A stretch of DNA of 64,000 nt from positions 1 through 64,000 of the forward strand of contig NZ_JACIZD010000012.1 in the NCBI RefSeq assembly GCF_014359565.1. Direction: 5' to 3'. Source of the stretch: Immundisolibacter sp. GTDB taxonomy: Bacteria > Pseudomonadota > Gammaproteobacteria > Immundisolibacterales > Immundisolibacteraceae. A model generated the notes under the pieces. It made no database searches and had not been told where the DNA came from. It was given only the letters and a program-made list of their open reading frames with translations. Below, in pieces: positions 25,716-34,181 of this stretch (positions within the stretch are counted from its first letter, which is position 1; every line of letters begins with the position of its first letter). Made by a program: the position numbers and the translations under genes.

Positions 25716-26105
25716 TCAGGCGGGCTGAACCGGCAGTGCTCTATGACGCGCAGCAGCGAGAAGGCCGGCATCCCGTGTCAGAAGTACGAGTCCTTCGACG
25801 CAGGCGGTTGCCAGCAGCACACGGTCGAATGGGTCCGGATGCTCCAGGCCGAGCGCACGGCAAGCCTCCACATGGCTGGCGGCGAGCGGCACGATCCGAA
25901 AGCCTTGGTCTTCCAGGCTGGCAGCGAGGGCAGTGTCGGGCAGCGGCAGTTTTCCGCGCGCGTTTTTGAGCACCATCTCCCACAGCGTGGCTGCACTGAC
26001 GGCGCATTGCTCGTTGGCGATCAGTTTTCTGGTGGTGCGCCCAAGGTGGGCTGCGTCGGTCATCCACCAGTAGACCAGCTGTGTGTCGAGCAGGTAAGCG
26101 GTCAT
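25716..26105 (-). CDS. vapC: VapC-like PIN-domain ribonuclease toxin
   Basis: 129 aa PIN domain. Acidic residues of the active site are present: Asp7 in YLLDTQLVYWW, Glu in SAATLWEMVLK, Asp in HPDPFDRVLLATA and Asp in LLTRDAGL. It would cleave RNA when freed from the antitoxin. The start overlaps the antitoxin stop by 4 bases (ATGA), the usual order antitoxin-toxin on the minus strand. Sits within the repeat-rich accessory island. Confidence 0.88.
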   Translation of the reverse strand: MTAYLLDTQLVYWWMTDAAHLGRTTRKLIANEQCAVSAATLWEMVLKNARGKLPLPDTALAASLEDQGFRIVPLAASHVEACRALGLEHPDPFDRVLLATACVEGLVLLTRDAGLLAAARHRALPVQPA

Positions 26106-26347
26106 TCCGGGTCGTTGCCGACCAGCCCATCGGCGAGCTCGCGGTTGGCGGCGGCATCATCCCAGTCAGGGGCCGGTGGCGGCAGGCCGCGCCACGCGCC
26201 TGGCTTTCGATGCACGCGCGGCTCCTGTGCCTTGACCAGCCGCACCACGGGCGTGCCGTTGCGCGCGATGATGACTTCTTCTCCCGCCAGGGCGGCCTTT
26301 ACCAGCTTTGAGAGCTGATTTTTCGCTTCCAGAATGTTGACTTGCAT
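26102..26347 (-). CDS. vapB: Phd/YefM-type antitoxin of the VapC-like toxin
   Basis: 81 aa. MQVNILEAKNQLSKLVKAAL with GEEVIIARNGTPVVRLV is the Phd/YefM DNA-binding fold; the C-terminal tail (RGLPPPAPDWDDAAANRELA) would wrap the PIN toxin. The longer open frame upstream runs through repeat sequence, so the ATG at 26347 is preferred. Probably autoregulates the pair. Confidence 0.87.
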   Translation of the reverse strand: MQVNILEAKNQLSKLVKAALAGEEVIIARNGTPVVRLVKAQEPRVHRKPGAWRGLPPPAPDWDDAAANRELADGLVGNDPE

Positions 26348-26872
26348 GGCTGTGTCCAGACTGTCAGGGGCAGGTGATGGTAGCAAGCGCTGGCCAGGCT
26401 GGCCAGACTGCCCCGTCGTCCTGAGTAGCGCAGCAACAACAACTCCGTCGTCCTGAGGAGCGCAGCGACGTGAGGACCTTGCCTTTCCGGCCGGTACCGC
26501 CAACCTTTCCGGCTGGTACCGTCCAGGCGCAACCAAGGGCAAGGTTGCCACGTCGCGCTGCGCGCTCCTCGCAACGACGGGGTGGGGTGGTGCCTGCGGG
26601 AGGCCCGGTCCCGGGCCGAATTTTTCAGCGAAAACCGCATGTCGTGTGGTGGGGTTGTCCTATCGTCCAATGGCCGGGACCTGCCCCTCGCCTAGACTCC
26701 GTCTCAATCCGCCACGGTACGGTGGACAGGAGGCACAGGCGTCACCCTCCGGTGCGGCAGTGGTGGATGAACGGGCGCTCATTGGCCTGTGGCAGTAATC
26801 GGGATGTCAGAATTGCAGTGCTAAAGTCGCCCCGCAAGTGCGCGGCGTCTCAGCCAACATGAGGGATTTGCA
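26348..26872. other. Repeat-rich gap upstream of the PEP-CTERM gene
   Basis: 525 bp with no gene. It holds a partial and a full copy of the CGTCGTCCTGAGGAG repeat (26412-26436 and 26446-26483), the 28-bp repeat (26553-26580) and, from about 26690 to 26770, a stretch with several short inverted repeats (CCACGGTACGGTGG; GGAGG...CCTCC) that may form a structured leader or a remnant. AT content rises towards 26800, where the promoter of the PEP-CTERM gene should lie. Confidence 0.5.
26446..26483 (+). repeat. 38-bp repeat, left copy of a perfect inverted pair
   Basis: This 38-bp sequence is found again, exactly and inverted, at 27475-27512. The two copies enclose the PEP-CTERM gene at 26873-27409. 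A third, diverged copy lies at 25654-25691. Read directly by comparing both strands. Confidence 0.9.
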
Positions 26873-27409
26873 GTGAAGAAAAATATTGGTGCTTTGTTCC
26901 TGACAGCCGCCGTGGCATATGCCGGCGCTGCTTCGGCGGACACCATCGTTTACTACGCCGAGACTGGCGCTGGTGGTATTCGACAGGATGTTGATGTGAC
27001 GTTGACGTCCCCAACTACGCGAAACATCTCCATTGCCTACGACAGTTCGCTGTGGGCCTCGATCACCTCTGCGACGCTGACCGTGTTGTTGGGCGGCGAC
27101 CGGCTTGATGTGCAGCGGGAATTCGCGGACGTGGCCACGATTGAAGGCGTTGATCCGTTTGTCGGCAATGTGGAAATTGATGGTACCGCCACGCAGGCGT
27201 TCTGGGCCATCGATGTTGCTGACAAACTTCTGGCGCCCGATCATTTCACTCCGCTTATGTTCACGCTCAAGGCCGTTAGCGGAGATTTCGACTATCGCAA
27301 CGCACGGTTGACGGTGAATTTCACCCCGGTTCCCGAGCCCGCCACGACTGCCCTGCTGGGCAGCGGCCTGCTGGTAGCGGGGCTGGCGCTGCGTCGACGC
27401 CCTTCCTGA
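26873..27409 (+). CDS. PEP-CTERM sorting-signal protein
   Basis: 178 aa. Signal peptide ALFLTAAVAYAGAASADT, a beta-rich middle part of no family I recognise, then a C-terminal tripartite PEP-CTERM signal: VPEPATT (residues 153-159), a hydrophobic helix (ALLGSGLLVAGLAL) and the basic RRRPS. It is the only exosortase substrate in the window and would be cleaved at the PEP motif by the exosortase encoded at 7483. It is not cotranscribed with the eps genes and sits between perfect 38-bp inverted repeats. GAGGG at 26860-26864 is the likely ribosome site. Confidence 0.9.
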   Translation: MKKNIGALFLTAAVAYAGAASADTIVYYAETGAGGIRQDVDVTLTSPTTRNISIAYDSSLWASITSATLTVLLGGDRLDVQREFADVATIEGVDPFVGNVEIDGTATQAFWAIDVADKLLAPDHFTPLMFTLKAVSGDFDYRNARLTVNFTPVPEPATTALLGSGLLVAGLALRRRPS

Positions 27410-27430
27410 TCGGTCGGGTCTGCGTTATGC

Positions 27431-27458
27431 GGCGCGGCGCTCATTCGGGCGCCGCGCC
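27431..27458 (+). terminator. Strong hairpin after the PEP-CTERM gene
   Basis: GGCGCGGCGC (27431-27440) pairs perfectly with GCGCCGCGCC (27449-27458) across an 8-base loop, 21 bases after the stop codon. The following tail (CTGTCTGT) is only weakly T-rich, so termination may be partial. Confidence 0.65.
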
Positions 27459-27474
27459 CTGTCTGTAGAGAGAT

Positions 27475-27512
27475 GGCAAGGTCCTCACGTCGCTGCGCTC
27501 CTCAGGACGACG
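27475..27512 (-). repeat. 38-bp repeat, right (inverted) copy
   Basis: Exact reverse complement of 26446-26483. It starts 66 bases after the PEP-CTERM stop codon and leads straight into the REP array. Confidence 0.9.
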
Positions 27513-27534
27513 GGGTGTTGGTGTGGCGCGGTGC

Positions 27535-28200
27535 GGTGCGGATTCGCGGCGGGGGCGCCGCTCCCACGGGGGGCTTCCACAGCGGCTTTTCCTGTGGGAG
27601 GCCCGCCCTCGGGCCGAATCTTCGGGTGCGGCGGGCGCGGTCCGGATTCGCGGCGGGGGCGCCGCTCCCACGGGAGGCTTCCACAGCGGCTTTTCCTGTG
27701 GGAGGCCCGCCCTCGGGCCGAATCTTCGGGTGCGGCGGGCGCGGTGCGGATTCGCGGCGGGGCGCCGATCCCACGGGAGCCTTCCACAGCGGCTTTTCCT
27801 GTGGGAGGCCCGCCCTCGGGCCGAATCTTCGGGTGCGGCGAGCGCGGTGCGGATTCGCGGCGGGGGCGCCGATCCCACGGGGGGCTTCCACAGCGGCTTT
27901 TCCTGTGGGAGGACCGCCCTCGGGCCGAATCTTCGGGTGCGGCGGGCGCGGTGCGGATTCGCGGCGGGGGCGCCGCTCCCACGGGCTCCCACGGGAGGCT
28001 TCCACGGCGGCTTTTCCTGTGGGAGGCCCGCCCTCGGGCCGAATCTTCGGGTGCGGCGGGCGCGGTGCGAATTCGCGGCGGGGGCGCCGCTCCCACGGGA
28101 GGCTTCCACAGCGGCTTTTCCTGTGGGAGGCCCGCCCTCGGGCCGAATCTTCGGGTGCGGCGGGCGCGGTCCGGATTTGCGGCGGGGGCGCCGATCCCGC
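27535..28200. repeat. Tandem array of seven 104-bp REP-type units
   Basis: Unit starts (GATTCGCGGCGGGGGCGCCG or close variants) fall at 27541, 27645, 27749, 27852, 27956, 28070 and 28174, giving spacings of 103-104 bp and one of 114 bp caused by a duplicated CTCCCACGGG. Each unit has arm 1 (GCGGCGGGGGCGCC...CCCACGGG), CTTCCACAGCGGCTTTTCC, and arm 2 (GTGGGAGGCCCGCC with GGGCCGAATC). Units alternate between CCGCTCCCACGG, the IS110 target sequence, and CCGATCCCACGG. Long frames on both strands here are artefacts. Bases 28200-28391 hold no further gene. Confidence 0.93.
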
Positions 28201-28391
28201 GGTGTCGCTCGCACAAGGGTTGAGAGCAAGCGGCTGCCGGCATCGAGGCGGCTTCCGGCGCGACGGTGCTTGCCGTAGGGCGATGCTTGGCTGACGGTGC
28301 GCCTTGTGGCGGCGGGCGGGGCGGCCGGATAATGCCGGCCCGGCCGCGCGCACCGTCGCGCTGCCAACGACCCGATCCGACTCCCGCGTAC

Positions 28392-29741
28392 ATGACACCC
28401 AGCGAACGGCGCGTTACCGGCACCCTGTCGGCCATCTACATACTGCGCATGCTGGGGCTGTTCCTGCTGCTGCCGGTGCTGGCGCTGTACGCCGAGACGC
28501 TGCCCGGCGCCACGCCGGCCATGATCGGTCTGGCACTCGGCATGTACGGCCTGACGCAGGCGGTGTTCGGCATTCCCTTCGGCAGCGCGTCGGACCGGTT
28601 CGGGCGCAAGCCGGTCATCACGGCTGGCCTGTTGCTGTTCAGCGCCGGCAGCGTGCTGGCGGCGGCTGCGCACAGCGTGACCGTCATCATCGCCGGCCGG
28701 GCGCTGCAGGGCGCAGGCGCGGTGGCGGCGCCGATCATGGCGCTGCTGGCCGATCTGCTGCGCCCGGAGCAACGCAGCAAGGGCATGGCCGCCATCGGCA
28801 TCAGCATCGGCGGGGCCTATCTGGTGTCGCTGCCGCTGGGGCCGGTGCTGGCGGCCTGGCTGACGGTGCCGGGCATTTTCCTGATGATCGCCGTGCTGGC
28901 GCTGGTCATGATCGGCCTGCTGTGGTGGCAGGTGCCAACCCCGGTGGTGTCGCGCGCGGTCAGCCGGCCGAGTGGGCAACTGCGCGTGGCGCTGAGCGAC
29001 CCGCATCTGCTGCGGCTGTACTTCAGCATCATGGCGCTGCACATCCTGATGACCGGCACGTTCGTGGTGCTGCCGCCGCTGCTGCGCGACAACCTGCACC
29101 TGCCGGCGGCGCAGCATCTGTGGCTGTATCTGCCGACCGTGCTGCTGTCGATCGCGGCCATGGTGCCGCTGATCGTCTACGCCGAGCGGCGCGCCCGCCT
29201 GAAGCAGGTGTTCGTGGCCATGGTGGGGCTGCTCACCGGCGGCCTGCTGGTGCTGCTGGAGGGCAATCACGTGCTGTGGGGCGTGGCGGCCGGGCTGCTG
29301 GCCTTCCTGATCGCGTTCAACGTGCTGGAGGCCACGCTGCCGTCCATGATGTCGCGCCTGGCACCCATGGCGGGTCGCGGGACGGCGATGGGCGTGTATT
29401 CCACGGCGCAGTTTCTGGGGGCTTTCATCGGCGGAGCAGGGGCCGGGTGGCTGCGTGGCCATCACGGCGCCACGGGTGTGCTGCTGGCCGGCCTTGCGCT
29501 GTGCGTGATCTGGCTGGCGATATCGCTTGGCCTGCAGGCACCGGCCCACCTGAAAACGCAGCTGGTCGACGTGGGTCGGTTGAGCCCCGAGCAGGCGCGC
29601 ACGCTGACCGATGAACTGTCGGCGCTGGTCGGCGTGGCCGAGGCGGTGGTGATTCCGGAGGAAGGTGTAGCCTACCTGCGGGTGGATGGGCAGCGGTTCG
29701 AGCCGGCCAGCCTGGAGCGGTTCTCGGCGGCGAAAATTTGA
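28392..29741 (+). CDS. YajR-like MFS transporter
   Basis: 449 aa, 12 transmembrane helices, major facilitator superfamily. The motif-A loop [16 protein letters not shown] and [20 protein letters not shown] (helix 4-5) are present. The last about 70 residues ([20 protein letters not shown] ...[14 protein letters not shown]) form a small soluble ferredoxin-like domain as in E. coli YajR. Inner-membrane drug/metabolite efflux is likely; substrate unknown. ATG 28392 lies outside the REP array. The transporter-ssb order is frequent in gammaproteobacteria. Confidence 0.87.
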   Translation: MTPSERRVTGTLSAIYILRMLGLFLLLPVLALYAETLPGATPAMIGLALGMYGLTQAVFGIPFGSASDRFGRKPVITAGLLLFSAGSVLAAAAHSVTVIIAGRALQGAGAVAAPIMALLADLLRPEQRSKGMAAIGISIGGAYLVSLPLGPVLAAWLTVPGIFLMIAVLALVMIGLLWWQVPTPVVSRAVSRPSGQLRVALSDPHLLRLYFSIMALHILMTGTFVVLPPLLRDNLHLPAAQHLWLYLPTVLLSIAAMVPLIVYAERRARLKQVFVAMVGLLTGGLLVLLEGNHVLWGVAAGLLAFLIAFNVLEATLPSMMSRLAPMAGRGTAMGVYSTAQFLGAFIGGAGAGWLRGHHGATGVLLAGLALCVIWLAISLGLQAPAHLKTQLVDVGRLSPEQARTLTDELSALVGVAEAVVIPEEGVAYLRVDGQRFEPASLERFSAAKI

Positions 29742-29766
29742 TGATTTCGATATTACGGAGGCGGTC

Positions 29767-30273
29767 ATGGCGCGCGGCATCAACAAGGTAATTCTGATCG
29801 GCAACCTGGGGCGCGACCCCGAGGTGCGCTACACGGCCGGCGGCTCGGCGGTGGCCAATCTGCGCATCGCCACCACCGAGTCGTGGAAGGACAAGCAGAC
29901 CGGCGAGAAGAAGGAAGCCACCGAATGGCACAGCGTGGTGCTGTTCGGCAAGCTCGGCGAGATTGCCGGCGAGTACCTCAAGAAGGGCCGCACGGTGTAC
30001 ATCGAAGGCCGCTTGCAGACGCGCAAGTATCAGGACAAGGAAGGCGTCGAGCGCTACAGCACCGAAATCGTCGGCTCGGACATGCAGATGCTCGGTGGCG
30101 GCGGCGAGGGCCGTGGCGAAGGCGGTGGCAGTTACGGCGGCCGCCAGAGCGGTGGTGAAGAGCCGACCTGGGGCGGCGGTGCGCCGGCGGCGGCTGGTCG
30201 ACCGGGCGGCGGCGCCAGCAAGCCTGCGGCCGACGACTTCGGCGGCGATTTCGACGACGACATCCCGTTTTAG
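29767..30273 (+). CDS. ssb: Single-stranded DNA-binding protein
   Basis: 168 aa. OB fold ([53 protein letters not shown]) followed by a glycine-rich linker and the conserved acidic tip DFDDDIPF that docks partner proteins. Binds single-stranded DNA as a tetramer in replication and repair. GGAGG at 29757-29761 precedes ATG 29767. Confidence 0.97.
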   Translation: MARGINKVILIGNLGRDPEVRYTAGGSAVANLRIATTESWKDKQTGEKKEATEWHSVVLFGKLGEIAGEYLKKGRTVYIEGRLQTRKYQDKEGVERYSTEIVGSDMQMLGGGGEGRGEGGGSYGGRQSGGEEPTWGGGAPAAAGRPGGGASKPAADDFGGDFDDDIPF

Positions 30274-30395
30274 GAATCGGTCGTGCCGGTGGCAGCCGTC
30301 CGGCGTACACGGCGGCTGAAAAGCCTTTTGTGGCTTGAAACCCCTGCCGTCGCCGACCTGCCAGAGCCTGCTGTTGCGCGCTGTATCCTGATCAC

Positions 30396-31136
30396 ATGAG
30401 CTCCACACCGTCCGCCGTCCAGGCGCCCGATCCACTGGCCGCCGCCCTCACGCAGACCCTGCACGCGCAGGTCTGCGCCTTGCTGCCGCGGGGCCTGCAG
30501 GGTCTGGTGGTGCAGGTGCCGGGGCACTGGCCGGCCGTGGACCTGGGCGGGCGCGGCGAGCGCGCCTGGTCGGTGGTCATGGCCGGGCCGGGTGCGCCGG
30601 CGGCGGGTGTCGGCCTGCGCGCCGATCCGGCCGCCTGGCCGCTGGCCAGCGACAGCGCGGCGGTGGTGATCCTGCTGCACGTGCTGGAACACGTGGCCGA
30701 TCCGGCACCGATCCTGGCCGAGGCCGAGCGGGTGCTGATGCCGTTCGGGCGGCTGCTGGTGGCCGGCTTCAACCCGTGGAGCCTGTGCGGGCTGCGTGGG
30801 CTGGCCGAGCGCTTCGGCAATCATTCCCGCGACTGGTGGCCGCAGCATTTGCGCTCGGTGGGCGAACTGCGTCAGTTGCTGGCCCGCCTGCCGATGCAGG
30901 TGGAGGACGTCACGACGGCGTTTTTCCGCCTGCCGCTGGAGCGGCAATGGGCGCTGCGCGGTACGCGCGTCATGGAGCGCATCGGCCCGCGCCTGCTGCC
31001 GCGCGGTGGCGGGCTGTATTGCCTGGCCGCCAGCAAGCGGCGCTTTGCGGTGCGCCCGCTGCGCCTGCAGTGGCAGCGCCTGCCGGTTTACGCAACACCT
31101 GCGCAGCGGCTGCCGGCCGGACGGGCGGCGGCATGA
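30396..31136 (+). CDS. SAM-dependent methyltransferase beside rnhA
   Basis: 246 aa. Class I methyltransferase-11 features: [19 protein letters not shown] and [20 protein letters not shown]; the first glycine-rich motif is weak ([12 protein letters not shown]). This protein, unnamed but conserved in gammaproteobacteria, habitually precedes rnhA and dnaQ, as here; the stop overlaps the rnhA start by 4 bases. Substrate unknown. Confidence 0.82.
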   Translation: MSSTPSAVQAPDPLAAALTQTLHAQVCALLPRGLQGLVVQVPGHWPAVDLGGRGERAWSVVMAGPGAPAAGVGLRADPAAWPLASDSAAVVILLHVLEHVADPAPILAEAERVLMPFGRLLVAGFNPWSLCGLRGLAERFGNHSRDWWPQHLRSVGELRQLLARLPMQVEDVTTAFFRLPLERQWALRGTRVMERIGPRLLPRGGGLYCLAASKRRFAVRPLRLQWQRLPVYATPAQRLPAGRAAA

Positions 31137-31606
31137 GCCAGCCGGTGCAAATCTTTGCCGACGGCGCCTGCCGCGGCAATCCGGGTCCGGGCGGCTGGGG
31201 CGCGCTGCTGCGCTACGGCGAGCAGGAGCGCGAGCTGTGGGGCGGCGAGGCCCACACCACCAACAATCGGATGGAACTGACGGCCGTGATTCGCGCGCTG
31301 GAGGTGCTGCAACGGCCAAGCCGGCTGCACATCGTCACCGATTCGCAGTACGTGCTGCACGGCATCACGCAGTGGCTGGCCGGCTGGAAACGGCGTGGCT
31401 GGCGCACCGCCGACGGCAAGCCGGTCAAGAACCAGGAGCTGTGGCAGCGTCTGGACGAACTGTTGGTGCCGCACCAGGCCGAGTGGACCTGGGTGCGCGG
31501 CCACACCGGGCATCCGGAAAACGAGCGCGCCGACGCCCTGGCCAATCGCGGCATCGATGAACTGCTGGGCGGCAAGGCGGCGGCGGGCGCGGGTGGCCGG
31601 CGATGA
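31133..31606 (+). CDS. rnhA: Ribonuclease HI
   Basis: 157 aa. Removes RNA from RNA-DNA hybrids. All active-site residues are at the E. coli numbers: Asp10 ([16 protein letters not shown]), Glu48 ([11 protein letters not shown]), Asp70 (VTDSQYV), His124 and Asp134 ([15 protein letters not shown]). Overlaps both neighbours by 4 bases. Confidence 0.97.
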   Translation: MSQPVQIFADGACRGNPGPGGWGALLRYGEQERELWGGEAHTTNNRMELTAVIRALEVLQRPSRLHIVTDSQYVLHGITQWLAGWKRRGWRTADGKPVKNQELWQRLDELLVPHQAEWTWVRGHTGHPENERADALANRGIDELLGGKAAAGAGGRR

Positions 31607-32328
31607 GGCAGATCGTTCTGGATACCGAGACCACGGGCCTGTCGCCGTCCGAGGGCCACCGCGTGATCGAAATCGGCGCCGTCGAGCTGCTGAACCGCCG
31701 CCTGACCGGCAAGCATTTCCACCACTACCTGCAGCCGGACCGGCCGATCGACCCCGGCGCCGAGGAAGTGCACGGCATCAGCAACGAATTCCTGGCCGAC
31801 AAGCCGCGCTTTGGCGACGTGGCGGCGGAATTCCTGGAGTTCATCGCCGGTGCCGAGCTGGTGATCCACAACGCCGACTTCGACATCGGCTTTCTGAACG
31901 CCGAGCTGGCACGCCTCGACAACGGGACTCCGGATCGCATCGACGCCCTGTGCAGCGTGCTCGATACGCTGCCGATGGCGCGGCGCCTGCATCCTGGCCA
32001 GCGCAACACGCTGGACGCCCTGTGCCGCCGCTACGGCGTGGACAACTCCGGGCGCAGCCTGCACGGCGCGCTGCTGGACGCGCAGATTCTGGCGGATGTG
32101 TACCTGGCCATGACCGGCGGCCAGGTCACGCTGCTGCTGGGTGACGAGGCCAACGCCGCGCACGACGGCAATGCGGCCCAGCCGCTGCGCGTTCGCGCCG
32201 ACCGACCGGCGCTGCCGGTCACCCTGCCGACCGAGGACGAGATGCTTGCCCACATGGCGCGTCTGAAGGCCATCGACAAGGTCAGCGGCGGGCGTTGCCT
32301 GTGGCTGGCCGGCGGCGTCGATTCCTGA
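31603..32328 (+). CDS. dnaQ: DNA polymerase III epsilon subunit (proofreading exonuclease)
   Basis: 241 aa 3'-5' exonuclease of the DEDDh class. Asp7 and Glu9 ([11 protein letters not shown]), Asp in [13 protein letters not shown], and His/Asp in [15 protein letters not shown] are visible. [19 protein letters not shown] and [19 protein letters not shown] match DnaQ well. Overlaps rnhA by 4 bases, the usual rnhA-dnaQ arrangement. Confidence 0.96.
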   Translation: MRQIVLDTETTGLSPSEGHRVIEIGAVELLNRRLTGKHFHHYLQPDRPIDPGAEEVHGISNEFLADKPRFGDVAAEFLEFIAGAELVIHNADFDIGFLNAELARLDNGTPDRIDALCSVLDTLPMARRLHPGQRNTLDALCRRYGVDNSGRSLHGALLDAQILADVYLAMTGGQVTLLLGDEANAAHDGNAAQPLRVRADRPALPVTLPTEDEMLAHMARLKAIDKVSGGRCLWLAGGVDS

Positions 32329-32406
32329 CTGTCCGGCTTGGGTAAACTTGCGGACCGATTTTTTTCGCGCCACCCCCTTTCGTTCACGACCCATAAAGGT
32401 AGACCC

Positions 32407-33435
32407 ATGAGCCAGGCCTTCTCCATCCGCGTGCAGCAATCCGGCGCCGAGTACCCCTGCGCCCCGGACGATACGGTGCTGCGCGCCGGTCTGCGGGCGG
32501 GCGTTGGCCTGTCCTATGAGTGCAACGTCGGCAGCTGCGGCAGCTGCAAGTTCGAAGTGGTGGAAGGCGAGGTGCGCACCCTGTGGGAGGAAGCCCCGGG
32601 CCTGAACCCGCGCGATCGTCAGCGCGGCCGGCTGCTGGCCTGCCAGTGCGTGCCGGTGAGCGACTGCGTGATCAAGCCGATGATCATCGACGATCATTTC
32701 ATCCCGACCGACACGCCGCGCCGGTTCAAGGGCGAGTTGCTGGCCGTCCGCGATCTGACGCACGACATCCGCGAGTTCGTGTTCAAGGATAACCAGCCGG
32801 CCGGCTTTCGGCCGGGCCAGTACGCGCTGCTGCACCTGCCGGGTGTAGCCGGGCCGCGTGCCTATTCCATGTCCAACATCCGCAACGCCGACGGGCGCTG
32901 GGAGTTCATCATCCGCAAGGTGCCCAACGGCGCCGGCACCGCGGCGCTGTTCGACCTGAAGGTCGGCGACCACATCGACATCGACGGCCCGTACGGCCTG
33001 GCCTACCTGCGCACCGAGATCAAGCGCACCGTGGTGTGCATCGGCGGCGGCTCGGGCCTGGCGCCCATGCTGTCGATTGCCCGCGGGCTGGTGGCGGACC
33101 CGTCCATGGATGGCGTGAAGCTGAAGTTCTTCTATGGCGCCCGCGGGCCGCGCGACCTGTGCGGCGAGGAGGAACTCAAGGCCCTGCCGGGCTTTGGCGA
33201 TCGCATCGAGTTTTTCCCCGCGCTGTCCGATCCGGACCTGGCCAAGGCCGGCAGCTGGACCGGCCTGCTCGGCTTCATCCACGAGCAGGTCAAGGCGCAC
33301 ATCCCGGCCGACCAGCTGATGGAATGCGAGTTCTACACCTGTGGCCCGCCGGTGATGATCAATGCCGTCATGCAGATGCTGGGCGGCGAGCTGAAGGTAC
33401 CGCCGGACCGCATCCATTACGACAGCTTCGTCTGA
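32407..33435 (+). CDS. Ring-hydroxylating oxygenase-type ferredoxin reductase
   Basis: 342 aa. The N-terminal plant-type [2Fe-2S] domain has Cys39, Cys44, Cys47 and Cys79 (CNVGSCGSCKF and LLACQC). The FAD domain has RAYSMSN, and the NAD domain GGGSGLAPMLSIARG with a C-terminal CGPPVMI. Passes electrons from NAD(P)H to an oxygenase, like XylZ/BenC or NdoR types. No ferredoxin gene is in the window, so it probably reduces the nearby Rieske oxygenases directly. ATG 32407 follows AAAGGTAG (32395-32402). Confidence 0.88.
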   Translation: MSQAFSIRVQQSGAEYPCAPDDTVLRAGLRAGVGLSYECNVGSCGSCKFEVVEGEVRTLWEEAPGLNPRDRQRGRLLACQCVPVSDCVIKPMIIDDHFIPTDTPRRFKGELLAVRDLTHDIREFVFKDNQPAGFRPGQYALLHLPGVAGPRAYSMSNIRNADGRWEFIIRKVPNGAGTAALFDLKVGDHIDIDGPYGLAYLRTEIKRTVVCIGGGSGLAPMLSIARGLVADPSMDGVKLKFFYGARGPRDLCGEEELKALPGFGDRIEFFPALSDPDLAKAGSWTGLLGFIHEQVKAHIPADQLMECEFYTCGPPVMINAVMQMLGGELKVPPDRIHYDSFV

Positions 33436-33436
33436 T

Positions 33437-33676
33437 CGGTGCGCCACCCGCGCGTCCTGCTGGGCGCGCGGCGGCACTGGCTGGGCCGGCTGCGGGATCG
33501 AGGACGCCGGCCGCATTGCCGAGCAGGCCGGCGCCAGGGCGCTGGTCAGAAGCCACGTCATTTCGCACAACGCGAGCGACGATCGCCTGCGCCTGGCCAG
33601 CCGGCATTACTCCGGCCGGCTGGTGCCGGGGCACGATCTGGCGGCCATCGGCATAGGCCGCCGGCGCGCGGCCTGA
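33437..33676 (+). pseudogene. C-terminal remnant of an MBL-fold hydrolase
   Basis: From 33497 the frame reads IEDAGRIAEQAGARALVRSH then VISHNASDDRLRLASRHYSG and RLVPGHDLAAIGIG to a stop at 33674-33676. The pattern (AGxxAxxAGxxxLVxSH, about 20 residues, YSGxxVxGxDL) is that of the end of metallo-beta-lactamase-fold proteins. No start codon or zinc-binding HxHxDH motif remains. Probably a deletion relic. Confidence 0.5.
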
Positions 33677-33685
33677 CGAAGCGTC

Positions 33686-34171
33686 TCAGATGATCGGCGG
33701 CAGCAGCGGTACCAGGCCGTCGCTGTTCAGCAACGCCACTTTCTTGTGGGCGATTCGCCACTGGTCGCCGTGCCGCTGCAGGCGGTATTCGCACTGCGCC
33801 GGCAGGATCTCCAGCACCTGATCGCGGCGCTGGTCGTTCTCGCGGTACAGGTAGATCACCTGGTTGCAGGCGATGTCGGCGCTGTCGCCATCGGCGCGCT
33901 CCACAAGCACGTTGCTGACCGTGTGCACGCTGCGGATGGGCGGGTCGCCCACCCAGTAGAACGGGCTTTCGGCCCGGTCGAGGCGGTCTTCCACCATGGA
34001 CGGCGTGGCGTAGACGATGGAGCAATGCAGCTGTGGATCGCCGTCGGCGTCGCCGTTGGGCACCCAGTAGATCGCATCGTCGGTCAGCAGTTGTCGCCAG
34101 TCGCGAAACTTGCGCTGATCGAGCAGCCGCACTTCGCGGAACAGGAAGGCTTCAGCTTGGGCCTGGTTCAT
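33686..34171 (-). CDS. Ring-hydroxylating dioxygenase beta subunit (first set)
   Basis: 161 aa. SnoaL-like cone fold typical of RHO beta subunits: FLFREVRLLDQRKFRDWRQL, LTDDAIYWVP and RIAHKKVALLNSDG. Structural partner of the alpha subunit encoded just upstream at 35459-34182 (10-base gap, same strand). An alpha3beta3 hexamer is expected. Confidence 0.9.
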   Translation of the reverse strand: MNQAQAEAFLFREVRLLDQRKFRDWRQLLTDDAIYWVPNGDADGDPQLHCSIVYATPSMVEDRLDRAESPFYWVGDPPIRSVHTVSNVLVERADGDSADIACNQVIYLYRENDQRRDQVLEILPAQCEYRLQRHGDQWRIAHKKVALLNSDGLVPLLPPII

Positions 34172-34181
34172 GTGCTGCTCC

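Noticed and set aside
26690-26790. c-di-GMP (GEMM) riboswitch before the PEP-CTERM gene
   Set aside because: The conserved GEMM cores (e.g. CACGCACAGGGCAAACC) are absent; only generic inverted repeats are seen.
27535-28200. CRISPR array
   Set aside because: Repeats are 104 bp apart with the whole unit conserved; there are no unique spacers and no cas genes.
27441-29804. A 787-codon frame on the minus strand, and similar long frames on both strands at 27473-28435
   Set aside because: They run through the GC-rich REP array (period 104 bp, close to but not a multiple of 3) and antisense to the MFS transporter; the residues are repeat translations such as RPRRES and SHRKSRCG.
31213-33570. A 785-codon minus-strand frame opposite rnhA, dnaQ and the reductase
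   Set aside because: It is the antisense shadow of three well-supported genes; the high GC at third positions leaves few stops.
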